Shown here one piece after another: positions 22,470 through 30,410 of a stretch of 30,487 bases of DNA. The first letter of the stretch is position 1. The number at the start of each line of letters is the position of its first letter. Source of the stretch: PMNU01 sp035480575 (lineage in GTDB: Bacteria; Patescibacteriota; Saccharimonadia; Saccharimonadales; UBA4665); assembly GCA_035480575.1 (NCBI GenBank), contig DATIHR010000010.1, positions 1 to 30,487 of the forward strand. Reading direction: 5' to 3'. A program made the position numbers and the translations under genes. Under the pieces are notes generated by a model. That model had not been told where the DNA came from. It saw nothing but the letters and a program-made list of their open reading frames with translations, and did no database searches.

Positions 22470-23162
22470 TTACTCTTTGGTTTCGCCGTTCTTGGCAGCT
22501 GCTTCTGCAGTGTCAGCAGCTTCGCTTTGTTCGGTCTCAACAGCCTCAGTAGCTTCCTCGGCGTCACCGCCAGCAGCGTCGTTAGCCGCCTGTAAGGCGC
22601 TCGGTTCGAATACAGTCGCTACGGGATGCGTCGGGTCTGTTTTAATAGTCACGCCATCGGGCACTATAAGGTCGGCAACCGTTACACTATCGCCGGCGCT
22701 TACCAGCTTTTCGCCGTCAAACTCCATAACGTCAGGCAGGTTGCGGGGATACGCCTCAACCTCTACGGCCTCAAGCTGGCTCAGTACTACCAGGCTAGCA
22801 CGCTCGGCAGGCGTAGACTCTTCGCCTTCGGCGTATTTAATACGTACCGGAACCTCGGCTGTTACGGTTTGGTTTGCGGTTACGGCGTTAAACACTACGT
22901 GACGCAACTGGTGCTTGCGCGGATCAAACTCAGCAACCTTAATAAGAGCAGTATATTTCTTATCGCCAGCCTGCAAATTTACGGGATGATGCTTGCCCGC
23001 CTTCTGGTAGGCTTTATAGAGCTCCAGGTAGTTACCCTGCACATGTACCGATGCTTTGCCGTGGTCATGAATAACAGCAGGCACAATACCTTCCTCACGC
23101 AACCGTTTTACCGACTTGCCGGTAACCTCGCGTTTATCGAGCGTAATAATAAGTTCTTCCAT
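22470..23162 (-). CDS. rplY: Ribosomal protein bL25, long CTC form
   Basis: It binds 5S rRNA in the large ribosomal subunit. The long form is the general-stress CTC/TL5 type. The 230-aa protein has the L25 domain at residues 1-92 (REVTGKSVKRLREEGIVPAVIH) and a TL5 C-terminal beta domain at about 98-190 (LEAVEVEAYPRNLPDVMEFD, PVATV). A very acidic Ala/Glu tail closes it from about 195. The start has AAGG 4 nt upstream and GGAG slightly further. An extended -10 lies at 23195-23203. It is divergent from the first DedA gene. Confidence 0.96.
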   Translation of the reverse strand: MEELIITLDKREVTGKSVKRLREEGIVPAVIHDHGKASVHVQGNYLELYKAYQKAGKHHPVNLQAGDKKYTALIKVAEFDPRKHQLRHVVFNAVTANQTVTAEVPVRIKYAEGEESTPAERASLVVLSQLEAVEVEAYPRNLPDVMEFDGEKLVSAGDSVTVADLIVPDGVTIKTDPTHPVATVFEPSALQAANDAAGGDAEEATEAVETEQSEAADTAEAAAKNGETKE

Positions 23163-23194
23163 AAATCCTTATCTCCATTTCTCCCATCAGGGTC

Positions 23195-23203
23195 ATTATA
23201 ACA
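23195..23203 (-). promoter_or_regulatory. Extended -10 promoter of rplY
   Basis: TGTTATAAT on the minus strand, giving a leader of about 26 nt that carries GGGAG and AAGG purine tracts. In contrast to trhO and the protease gene, this mRNA has a normal leader. Confidence 0.6.
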
Positions 23204-23289
23204 AGTTCCACCGACTAACGCATTTCGCATCACTAAGCTTTGCTTGATTTGAGTTAGTGCGGTGCGGAATGTGTAGTAAGCTAGATGTG

Positions 23290-23928
23290 ATGGATCCTAC
23301 GACACTTATCCAAAGCGGCGGCTTAATTGCTCTTGGTTTGATCATTTTTGCCGAGTCCGGCCTTATGGTCGGTTTCTTTTTGCCGGGCGATACATTGCTT
23401 ATTAGCGCCGGCATTCTGGCGGCACAGGGCCAATTAAACATCGAACTAACCATTGCAGTTATTGCCATTGCCGCCATTATGGGCGACAACACTGGTTATC
23501 AGCTAGGCCGAGTCGCCGGGCCACGGCTATTCCGCAAAAAAGACGGCATTATTTTTAGGCAAGACCACATAGAAAAAGCCGAGCAGTTCTACGAGAAACA
23601 CGGCAGCAAAACGATGTTATTCGCGCATTTTATTCCCGTTGTACGCAGTTTTGCGCCGGTAGTAGCCGGTGTAGGCAAAATGCCCTACGCTAAATTCTTT
23701 ATATTTGATGCTGTTGGCATTATTGTGTGGGCGGCGCTTGTTACATTGCTTGGTTATTGGGTTGGTAGTAAAATCCCAAACCTCGACCACTACATTATGC
23801 CGGTGTTGCTTGGGGTGGTAGTGCTCACCTTTGCTCCGACGCTGTGGCATATTTTTGGCGACCCTGCCACGCGACAACGCTTGACTGTCAAATTCAAACG
23901 CGGCAAAAAACCGGCAGACGACCTATAG
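23290..23928 (+). CDS. DedA-family membrane protein, first copy
   Basis: A 212-aa polytopic protein of the DedA/VTT superfamily, whose members include undecaprenyl-phosphate and phospholipid flippases that depend on proton motive force. Hallmarks are FAESGLMVGFFLPGD near the first helices and GDNTGYQLGR. The FAHFIPVVRSFAPVVAGVGKMPY segment carries the conserved Arg and Pro of the re-entrant region, followed by C-terminal membrane helices. The ATG at 23290 is chosen; a TAGTAA 10 nt before it could be a weak -10. A second DedA gene follows 48 bp later with its own promoter. Confidence 0.92.
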   Translation: MDPTTLIQSGGLIALGLIIFAESGLMVGFFLPGDTLLISAGILAAQGQLNIELTIAVIAIAAIMGDNTGYQLGRVAGPRLFRKKDGIIFRQDHIEKAEQFYEKHGSKTMLFAHFIPVVRSFAPVVAGVGKMPYAKFFIFDAVGIIVWAALVTLLGYWVGSKIPNLDHYIMPVLLGVVVLTFAPTLWHIFGDPATRQRLTVKFKRGKKPADDL

Positions 23929-23964
23929 AACCCATTACAAATCCGTTTCCATAGTAAAGTACGC

Positions 23965-23970
23965 TACACT
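23965..23970 (+). promoter_or_regulatory. -10 box of the second DedA gene, leaderless
   Basis: TACACT ends 6 nt before the ATG at 23977, with no SD in between, so transcription should begin at or next to the start codon. Confidence 0.5.
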
Positions 23971-23976
23971 AAACAT

Positions 23977-24585
23977 ATGCTGGACATTCACAGTCTGATT
24001 GACAGTGCCAACGTCATTGTAGCGCTACTGATTATTGGACTGACTGTCTATGCCGAAACCGGCTTCTTGCTGGGACTTTTCCTGCCGGGCGATACATTAT
24101 TGCTCATTGTCGGCGTACTAGCCGCGCAGGGCGAACTACCGCTGTGGTGGTCTATGGCGGTTATATTTGTTGGGGCCGTTTTTGGCGACAATACCGGCTA
24201 TTTTATTGGCCGCACCACCGGCGAACGCATCTTTAAACAACACAAAGGCCTGCTATTTCGCCCCGAGTACATACACCGTGCCGAAACATTCTATGCGCGG
24301 CACGGCGGTATAACGGTTATTATTGCCCGGTTCGTGGGATATGTACGCACCGTTGCGCCGTTAATTGCCGGGGCGGCGCACATGTACCGCCCTAAATTTA
24401 TCGTCTTTAACATTGCCGGGGCGGCGCTGTGGACACTGACGTTTGTACTGCTTGGCTATTGGCTTGGCGTAGAAGTAGGCGAGCACATCCAGCGCTATCT
24501 CGTGCCCTTCATGTTCATGGGCTTCGCCCTCATTACGGTACCAAGCTTAATACACTACATCCGCACAAAAAGATCACGCCACTAG
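23977..24585 (+). CDS. DedA-family membrane protein, second copy
   Basis: A 202-aa paralogue of the preceding protein with the same order of motifs: YAETGFLLGLFLPGDTLL, FGDNTGYFIGR and ARFVGYVRTVAPLIAGAAHM. The two are clearly homologous across their length but well diverged, so the duplication is old. Several helices and a basic C-terminus (RTKRSRH) place the tail in the cytoplasm. Likely substrates are polyprenyl phosphates or phospholipids, by family. Its stop overlaps the stop of the opposite gene in a CTAG. Confidence 0.93.
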   Translation: MLDIHSLIDSANVIVALLIIGLTVYAETGFLLGLFLPGDTLLLIVGVLAAQGELPLWWSMAVIFVGAVFGDNTGYFIGRTTGERIFKQHKGLLFRPEYIHRAETFYARHGGITVIIARFVGYVRTVAPLIAGAAHMYRPKFIVFNIAGAALWTLTFVLLGYWLGVEVGEHIQRYLVPFMFMGFALITVPSLIHYIRTKRSRH

Positions 24586-25379
24586 GCGGCTGGCTCATGA
24601 TCAAAATGAAGCGCCACTGCACCGAGTACCTGGTGCGCACCGCGCTTGTAGTGCTCCCAAGGCGAAAGCTGTAACGAAGCAACATTAGCACTAGCGACAG
24701 CCTGCATCGTGCCCCTAACCCACATAGACGGCGAAATGACGGCAGTATACTGTGCCTTGTCAGGACTCACTAGGCTGTCGGCTACCTCTGCACTAAATAT
24801 CGTCGTCAAGAGACCGTCGCCTAATCGCCGTATTTCAGGATATTCCAGGCCTGACACGTGCGCCTCCATACGTTCTAAGGTCTGTTCGGCCAGCCCCACG
24901 GCGTGGCTTGGGTCGGCAGTAATTTGCTGGGCTAACTGGCGATCTGCCGCAGAATACTGCTGTGTTGTATCCGCGTTAATTGCGACCGCCTTTAGCTGCA
25001 TATGTTCGGATACTGGCGAGACTACGAATGTGCTTGAAAATTCTATATGGTTATACAGCGTAACCGCTGCAACGCGTGCGCCGAGCAACCAGGAGCCGTT
25101 CAACTTGCCAGTAGCGAGACGTTTCATAAGGTCAGGAGTTTCATCAGGAAGCCAACCAGCGACATGAGCCATTCGCTCTAAATACGGTACGCGGGCTAAC
25201 GCGTTCCGGGCTGTAGTTGGGTCGGCAGTGGTTGCGAGCTGTTCTGCAAATACCGGCCCACCTGCCATGCGCAACACACGCAGCGCAGCTATACCACCAA
25301 CTGCCTCTTCTCGCAGCTGATCATATACTACGGCAGCGTCGCTAAATGCAGACACCTCTTCGCGCACAGGGTTACTCAT
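24582..25379 (-). CDS. Hypothetical protein, 265 aa
   Basis: No family is recognised. The protein is Ala-rich and soluble-looking, with helical N- and C-terminal thirds and a central stretch with strand character (SSTFVVSPVSEH). There is no signal peptide and no membrane helix. It begins 7 bp after the uvrA stop, with AAAGG about 5 nt before the ATG at 25379, so it is probably translated from the uvrA message. A TATAAA overlapping the uvrA stop might also give a leaderless transcript. Linkage to uvrA does not by itself imply a repair role. Confidence 0.72.
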   Translation of the reverse strand: MSNPVREEVSAFSDAAVVYDQLREEAVGGIAALRVLRMAGGPVFAEQLATTADPTTARNALARVPYLERMAHVAGWLPDETPDLMKRLATGKLNGSWLLGARVAAVTLYNHIEFSSTFVVSPVSEHMQLKAVAINADTTQQYSAADRQLAQQITADPSHAVGLAEQTLERMEAHVSGLEYPEIRRLGDGLLTTIFSAEVADSLVSPDKAQYTAVISPSMWVRGTMQAVASANVASLQLSPWEHYKRGAHQVLGAVALHFDHEPAA

Positions 25380-25386
25380 TATACCT

Positions 25387-28197
25387 TTATAGCATGCGCT
25401 TTAAGAACTGGCCAGTGTAGCTTGTGGGGTGTTTGGCGATTTGCTCGGGCGTGCCAGTAGCCACAACACTACCCCCGCCGTTACCGCCCTCGGGACCCAT
25501 GTCGATGACGTAATCGGCGCTTTTAATAACATCCAAATTATGCTCGATTACCACCATACTGTTGCCCGTTTCTACTAGTGCGTGCAGTACCTGCAGCAGC
25601 TTATCAACATCCGCCATGTGCAAGCCTGTCGTTGGCTCGTCCAAAATATACAGTGTCCGCCCCGTTGGGCGGCGGCTGAGCTCGCTCGCTAGCTTAATAC
25701 GCTGGGCTTCGCCGCCAGAAAGCGTCGTAGCAGGCTGGCCTAGGCCAATATACCCAAGGCCAACGTTCACAAGCGTTTCAAGTTTGCGGGCAATAGAAGG
25801 AACGTTCTCGAAAAATTCTAATGCCTGTTCGCAGGTCATATCGAGCACGTCGCTGATTGTTTTACCCTTATAGTGAATCTCTAGGGCTTCGCGGTTATAG
25901 CGTTTACCATGACATACCTCGCATGGCACGTACACATCTGGTAAAAAGTGCATTTCTATTTTAATAATACCGTCACCAGCACAGTTCTCGCAGCGTCCGC
26001 CCTTAACGTTAAAACTAAAGCGGCCGGGGCCGTACCCCCGGAGCTTGGCCTCGGGGGTTTGCGCAAATAGTTCGCGGATAGGCGTGAAAAGGCCGGTGTA
26101 GGTTGCAGGGTTCGAACGCGGCGTACGGCCAATGGGCGACTGATCAATAATAATCGCCTTGTCCAGTTCTTTAATGCCCTCTATGTCCTCGTGCTTGCCG
26201 GGTACGGTGTTGGCGCGCATTAACCTAGCCTGTAACTCTTTGGCTAAAATGTCGTTTATAAGGCTAGACTTACCGGAGCCGGATACACCACTTACTACCA
26301 CCAGTTTGCCAAGCGGTATTTCAACATCGACATCCTTGAGGTTATGCTCTGACGCACCCTTAATAACCAGGCTTTTACCGTTACCGGTGCGGCGCTTTTT
26401 GGGTGTTGGAATAGCCTTTTTGCCGGAAAGATATTGGCCGGTGATGCTTTCGGGATTTTTCTCGACCTCGGCAGGTGTACCACTGGCAACAACATGGCCA
26501 CCATGCACGCCGGCGCCCGGGCCGATATCTAGCAAGTAATCGGCGGTACGGATAGTGTCTTCGTCGTGCTCGACAACCAACACTGTGTTGCCAAGATCGC
26601 GCAGGTTTTTTAGGGTACGAATTAACCGTTCGTTGTCACGCTGATGGAGCCCTATGGACGGCTCGTCCAGGACATACAGGACACCCTGTAAACCAGAGCC
26701 GATTTGCGTCGCCAGCCGAATGCGCTGGGCCTCGCCACCCGAGAGAGTAGTAGCGCTACGGAGCAATGTCAGGTAATTCAGCCCTACGTCACGCAAAAAA
26801 CCGAGGCGGGCGTTTACTTCCTTGAGCACCTGTTGCGCAATATGCATTTCTTTGTCAGTTAAGGAAAGTGTTGTAAAGAATTCGAGTGCGTCGTCAATAG
26901 ATAGTTCGCAAATGTCCATAATGGAGTGGCCAGCCAGCGTAATAGCCAGCACTTCCGGCTTGAGTCGCCGCCCTTTGCAGGCGTAGCATGGTTTTTCTTG
27001 CATGAAGCGTTCTATGTCGTGACGCATAAAGTCGCTGTCGGTTTCCTTATGACGACGTTCGAGATTAGGGATAACCCCCTCGTATGTCGTATCGAAAGCC
27101 CGGCCGCCCCCTAGGCTAACCCGGTAGTGCTCGTTACCGGTGCCGTACAAAATTTTATCGAGCTGGTCCTCGGTAAGCTGGCCAGTCGGTACATGCAGGC
27201 TAAAACCATAGCGCTCGGCGACTGCCGCCATTTTCTTCATATACCAGGCGTCGGTATTAACGCGGTTGAAGGGGCGAATCGCACCCTCGGCAATTGTAAG
27301 GCGACCATTCGGTATAACCAACTGCGGGTCAACCTCTAGGCGGGAACCCAAGCCGGTGCATACGGGGCATGCGCCGTGCGGACTGTTAAAACTAAAGGTG
27401 CGTGGCTCGAGCTCAGGAATGGCCACATCGGGGTGGTCAATACATGCGTACATGAGGCTATATTGAGATTCTTCGTTGTTATCGGCGTTTACGACACGTA
27501 TTTTGCCATCGGCCGCCTCGAGCGCCTGCTCGACCGACTGTGCCAGACGCGTACGCGATGCTTCGTCGTTGACCAACCGGTCAATAACCACCTCTATAGT
27601 GTGCTTGTAGTTTTTATCAAGCTTTGGGAATTCGTCGAGCGCGTATACGACGCCATCAACGCGGACCCGGGCAAAGCCGGCACGCTGGTATTGCTCGGGA
27701 ATGTGCTCGAACGCGCCCTTTTTGTCTATAATAATCGGCGCTAAGATCATTAGCCGGGCACCCTCGGGCAAATGTGCTATCTGGTCCACAATATGCTGGG
27801 TGGTTTGCCGAGACACCGGCTTGCCGCACACCGGACAGTGCGGAATACCAATACGTGCGTACAACAGGCGCAAATAGTCATAAATCTCGGTAACGGTAGC
27901 GACCGTACTGCGCGGGTTGCGGCTGGTAGACTTTTGATCAATAGAAATTGCAGGGCTTAAGCCGTCTATTTGGTCGACATCCGGCTTTTCCATGAGCCCC
28001 AAAAATTGCCGGGCGTAGCTGCTCAGGCTTTCGACATAGCGGCGTTGGCCCTCGGCATAAATAGTGTCGAAGGCAAGCGAAGATTTACCGGAGCCCGAAA
28101 GCCCAGTAACGACAACCAGTTTATTGCGCGGCAATTCAACATCAATACCCTTGAGGTTGTGCTCCCGCGCACCTTTAACGACAATTTTCTCCGCCAT
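25387..28197 (-). CDS. uvrA: Excinuclease ABC subunit A
   Basis: UvrA finds bulky DNA lesions and loads UvrB. The 936-aa protein has normal length and two ABC ATPase modules. The first has GLSGSGKSS near residue 34 and LSGGEAQRIRLA. The second has GVSGSGKSS near 640 and LSGGEAQRIKLA. DNA-binding zinc modules are visible: an ACIDH...ACPVC set near 260-290, in which one ligand is His instead of the usual Cys, and RCENC...CEVC near 740-765. ATP-site Asp-Glu pairs (VLDEPSIGLH, ILDEPTTGLH) are intact. The ATG at 28197 follows a TATAAT by only 10 nt. UvrB is not in the window. Confidence 0.98.
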   Translation of the reverse strand: MAEKIVVKGAREHNLKGIDVELPRNKLVVVTGLSGSGKSSLAFDTIYAEGQRRYVESLSSYARQFLGLMEKPDVDQIDGLSPAISIDQKSTSRNPRSTVATVTEIYDYLRLLYARIGIPHCPVCGKPVSRQTTQHIVDQIAHLPEGARLMILAPIIIDKKGAFEHIPEQYQRAGFARVRVDGVVYALDEFPKLDKNYKHTIEVVIDRLVNDEASRTRLAQSVEQALEAADGKIRVVNADNNEESQYSLMYACIDHPDVAIPELEPRTFSFNSPHGACPVCTGLGSRLEVDPQLVIPNGRLTIAEGAIRPFNRVNTDAWYMKKMAAVAERYGFSLHVPTGQLTEDQLDKILYGTGNEHYRVSLGGGRAFDTTYEGVIPNLERRHKETDSDFMRHDIERFMQEKPCYACKGRRLKPEVLAITLAGHSIMDICELSIDDALEFFTTLSLTDKEMHIAQQVLKEVNARLGFLRDVGLNYLTLLRSATTLSGGEAQRIRLATQIGSGLQGVLYVLDEPSIGLHQRDNERLIRTLKNLRDLGNTVLVVEHDEDTIRTADYLLDIGPGAGVHGGHVVASGTPAEVEKNPESITGQYLSGKKAIPTPKKRRTGNGKSLVIKGASEHNLKDVDVEIPLGKLVVVSGVSGSGKSSLINDILAKELQARLMRANTVPGKHEDIEGIKELDKAIIIDQSPIGRTPRSNPATYTGLFTPIRELFAQTPEAKLRGYGPGRFSFNVKGGRCENCAGDGIIKIEMHFLPDVYVPCEVCHGKRYNREALEIHYKGKTISDVLDMTCEQALEFFENVPSIARKLETLVNVGLGYIGLGQPATTLSGGEAQRIKLASELSRRPTGRTLYILDEPTTGLHMADVDKLLQVLHALVETGNSMVVIEHNLDVIKSADYVIDMGPEGGNGGGSVVATGTPEQIAKHPTSYTGQFLKRML

Positions 28198-28207
28198 AAA
28201 CAGATCA

Positions 28208-28213
28208 ATTATA
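28208..28213 (-). promoter_or_regulatory. -10 box of uvrA, nearly leaderless
   Basis: TATAAT ends 10 nt before the uvrA ATG. A TAGGCA (28231-28236) lies 17 bp upstream as a possible -35 with four of six matches to TTGACA. No SD is present. Confidence 0.6.
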
Positions 28214-28241
28214 AACGAAAAAGAGCAGCTTGCCTAGACGT

Positions 28242-28650
28242 CTATGTCCCAGTAGGTAGCGTGCCTGGCAGCGGGGTCTGCGGATCCGGGCCGACTACTA
28301 GGGATGCAAAATATAATCGTTCCGTCTCGGCAGCCTGCAAGTGTCGCGCTGCAATAGCCCTTGCTACAGCGTGCGACCCTGGGGGCGGCTTCAGCTGGCT
28401 CGACCCGATATCTACGAACGGTAGTCGCGGCCCATCAAGCTTAAGCTCGCTCGCACCCGCGCGTACTAGGACATACTGCAGCCGCTCCTGTTGCAACCGG
28501 AGATCGTGACTTGACGAGGCACGGATAATCCTGCTTGGTGTAATAATCAGCAATCTCGTCGACAGCTGCGGTGGCTACCGCACCAAGTATTTGTGCCGAT
28601 TCGGGTGTAAGCGGACGGAATAGACCAAACTCAGGAACGGTCTCTGTCAT
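28242..28650 (-). pseudogene. Broken third paralogue of the tandem array
   Basis: The ATG at 28650 opens MTETVPEFGLFRPLTPESAQ, very like the first gene of the array (MAETIPQFGAYRPLREDSAK). That frame ends at 28441 in unrelated residues. The homology resumes in another frame, with QQERLQYVLVRAG matching the other paralogue's NERQALRGALAASG, and continues to LYFASLVVGP at the C-terminus, stop 28242. About 75 residues of the middle are missing. The simplest reading is an internal deletion that also shifted the frame, with the junction near 28500-28530. The start overlaps the upstream stop as ATGA, like an intact gene. Confidence 0.75.
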
Positions 28651-29252
28651 TGGCCAACTCTCAGCCCTGCAAATGTAAGCGTCGACACATCGGCCCGCCG
28701 CATTACTTGCCATAGCATACCTTCGACTTTATGACGAATAGCAAGCGGCAACGCCACAGGCTGGTTGTCAACACTGCGCAGACTAAACAGCGTAACATGG
28801 TCGGCCGCACCAACACGATTACATCGCCCACCTGACTCTCGAAACATGCGGCCAATAGCAACCGATTCTGTTCGCATGCGCTGTACGGTCGGATCATCCG
28901 CCCGCAACAAAACACCGCACGGCAACATCGCCCTGGGCTTACCACGGTGTACCCATGTATCGGCTATGGGTACCTCTGGCAGATTATTCAACCTTGGTCC
29001 TACCCTCTTGTTCACCGTAGCAAGGAACCGCTGAGCATTAAATGCCATGTCAGTACCGCTCGTAAAATTCCGATGGCCAAGATAGGTCGCCCCAAGATAA
29101 TCGCGTGGCAATAATGACACTTGTATACCAAGGTTACCTAAATACCGGCATACTTGCTCTGCCGCAGGTATGACTATCTCTCTTATTTTGCCAGCACATT
29201 CCGTTGCGAGCGGCAAATACACCCCCGACTGTGATACCTCTGGAGTTGTCAT
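28647..29252 (-). CDS. Second paralogue of the tandem array, hypothetical
   Basis: A 201-aa protein of unknown function. The N-terminus (SGVYLPLATECAGKIRE) and C-terminus (STLTFAGLRVG) align with the neighbours at 29249-29890 and 28242-28650. The middle is more divergent and shows DHVTLFSL at 141-148, which resembles the HxT motif of 2H phosphoesterases, plus a His in LGHRNF at 60. That resemblance is weak. It overlaps both neighbours by ATGA (4 bp), so all three should be translationally coupled. No signal peptide or membrane helix is visible. Confidence 0.7.
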   Translation of the reverse strand: MTTPEVSQSGVYLPLATECAGKIREIVIPAAEQVCRYLGNLGIQVSLLPRDYLGATYLGHRNFTSGTDMAFNAQRFLATVNKRVGPRLNNLPEVPIADTWVHRGKPRAMLPCGVLLRADDPTVQRMRTESVAIGRMFRESGGRCNRVGAADHVTLFSLRSVDNQPVALPLAIRHKVEGMLWQVMRRADVSTLTFAGLRVGQ

Positions 29253-29890
29253 CGAAACTCCGGTAGAGGTTCACGCTTAGTACCAATAATAAAGTCATCA
29301 AAATACAAGCTAGAAATACCCCATTGCGTAAGCGTGCGTAATGCGATTGCGTAAGCCGTACGCCGGGCCTGGGCAGGCATTTTACCCGAGCGATCCTTCA
29401 TAGTCATAAAGTCAATTTCTGGCGCCCTGTCAGTGCGCCCAAGCGAATGAGTCATTTTGCCTGCGCCCGAAGCCGCAAGCGCTCCTCGTAAGGCTTGCCG
29501 TTCATTTGCAAATACGAGCCCTGCCCCCTTTGTGCCATCAAAACCTAGTACTAACCCTTGGTGTCTTCTGTCGTCCCCAAGACACAGGTCTGCCACTCGT
29601 ACGCTCAAATCCCTGGCCTGCGTGGGCAATAGCTTAGTCTGTACCTGCTCCTTGAAAGCACCGTAATCAAACGCTCCTTCGGGCAATTTGGATAAATATT
29701 GCGACAACGCCGGTTCTGAAACCAACGTTACCATGGGCTCTTGGCGGAGACTAATGGTATAGTCGTATCCACGGCTATGAAAATGCTCAGTGACCCTGCC
29801 GACGACAAGGGTAGCAAACTCACCCAATACTTTTGCTGAGTCTTCCCTTAAAGGACGATATGCGCCAAATTGTGGGATGGTTTCTGCCAT
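29249..29890 (-). CDS. First paralogue of the tandem array, hypothetical
   Basis: A 213-aa soluble-looking protein of unknown function that heads a three-gene array. Shared marks with its paralogues are an N-terminal FGAYRPLREDSAKVL and a central LxFANERQALRGALAAS helix. An acidic-hydrophobic strand (APEIDFMTM) and the terminal SLYFDDFIIG are also shared. The His expected if this were a 2H-type enzyme is absent at the strand. The ATG at 29890 follows a TATGAT by 9 nt with no SD, so the operon mRNA is probably nearly leaderless. It is divergent from the PGPGW gene, 65 bp away. Confidence 0.72.
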   Translation of the reverse strand: MAETIPQFGAYRPLREDSAKVLGEFATLVVGRVTEHFHSRGYDYTISLRQEPMVTLVSEPALSQYLSKLPEGAFDYGAFKEQVQTKLLPTQARDLSVRVADLCLGDDRRHQGLVLGFDGTKGAGLVFANERQALRGALAASGAGKMTHSLGRTDRAPEIDFMTMKDRSGKMPAQARRTAYAIALRTLTQWGISSLYFDDFIIGTKREPLPEFR

Positions 29891-29899
29891 AAATTTAGA

Positions 29900-29905
29900 A
29901 TCATA
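29900..29905 (-). promoter_or_regulatory. -10 box of the three-paralogue operon
   Basis: TATGAT on the minus strand, 9 nt before the ATG at 29890. No convincing -35 is seen. Confidence 0.4.
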
Positions 29906-29943
29906 GTAGCGTATATGAAAGCAGTGCTGCAAGCACACTGGAG

Positions 29944-29949
29944 TACAAT
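29944..29949 (+). promoter_or_regulatory. -10 box of the PGPGW gene, leaderless
   Basis: TACAAT ends 6 nt before the ATG at 29956. The spacing equals that of the second DedA gene and the protease gene. Confidence 0.55.
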
Positions 29950-29955
29950 AGACCT

Positions 29956-30240
29956 ATGCATCGTGCAAAAACATGGTGGAAGCGAACGCCGAATACAGTT
30001 CGCAAGCCGTTCATCTTTATACTCGGTTTTACCATTGTGGGTGTCGGTATTGTATTGTTGCCCCTGCCTGGCCCCGGCTGGGTGATTATTTTTGCTGGCT
30101 TCGCCATTCTTGCAACCGAATTTAGCTTTGCAGAACGCGTCCGCGACGCCCTCATAAACATCCTCAAAAAGCTAGCCGATTACTGCAAACCCTACTGGCA
30201 CCGCCTAAAAACCACCTTCAACCGCTGGTTCCACTCCTAA
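29956..30240 (+). CDS. PGPGW-family small transmembrane protein
   Basis: A 94-aa membrane protein of the putative transmembrane PGPGW family, common in Actinobacteria and of unknown function. Two hydrophobic stretches (about residues 19-36 and 42-55) flank the signature LPLPGPGW (35-42). The rest is an amphipathic basic helix ending KTTFNRWFHS. Family members often stop here or have only a short extension, so the gene appears complete. The start is supported by the leaderless promoter. The following 30241-30360 shows no gene. Confidence 0.87.
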   Translation: MHRAKTWWKRTPNTVRKPFIFILGFTIVGVGIVLLPLPGPGWVIIFAGFAILATEFSFAERVRDALINILKKLADYCKPYWHRLKTTFNRWFHS

Positions 30241-30360
30241 CCCGCCCTATTCCATCGCCGCCTCTCACTGACGCGTCGCTTTCGGATGTCTTTGCCGTAG
30301 GTGACCGCTCACGCATACAACCATACCGTATCCAAACCTTAGTACAGCATGGCCAATCTA

Positions 30361-30410
30361 CTGCCGGGAATACTCGTGTGCAGACATTGCATACTCCGCC
30401 CGCAAGGAAC
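30361..30410. repeat. Start of a third copy of the dispersed repeat
   Basis: GCCGGGAATACTCG followed by TGTGCAGACATTGC matches the left part of copy B (from 5151) at about 29 of 40 positions, in the same orientation. Similarity fades after about 30400, and 30411-30487 holds nothing I recognise. The copy may be truncated, or it may continue in diverged form beyond the window. Confidence 0.55.

Noticed and set aside
22626..23201. 191-aa plus-strand frame opposite rplY
   Set aside because: It lies wholly antisense to a well-supported ribosomal protein gene and has no recognisable features.
28441..28713. 90-aa frame taken as a separate complete gene
   Set aside because: Only its first ~40 residues after the ATG at 28650 match the paralogues; the rest is out-of-frame translation after the deletion.
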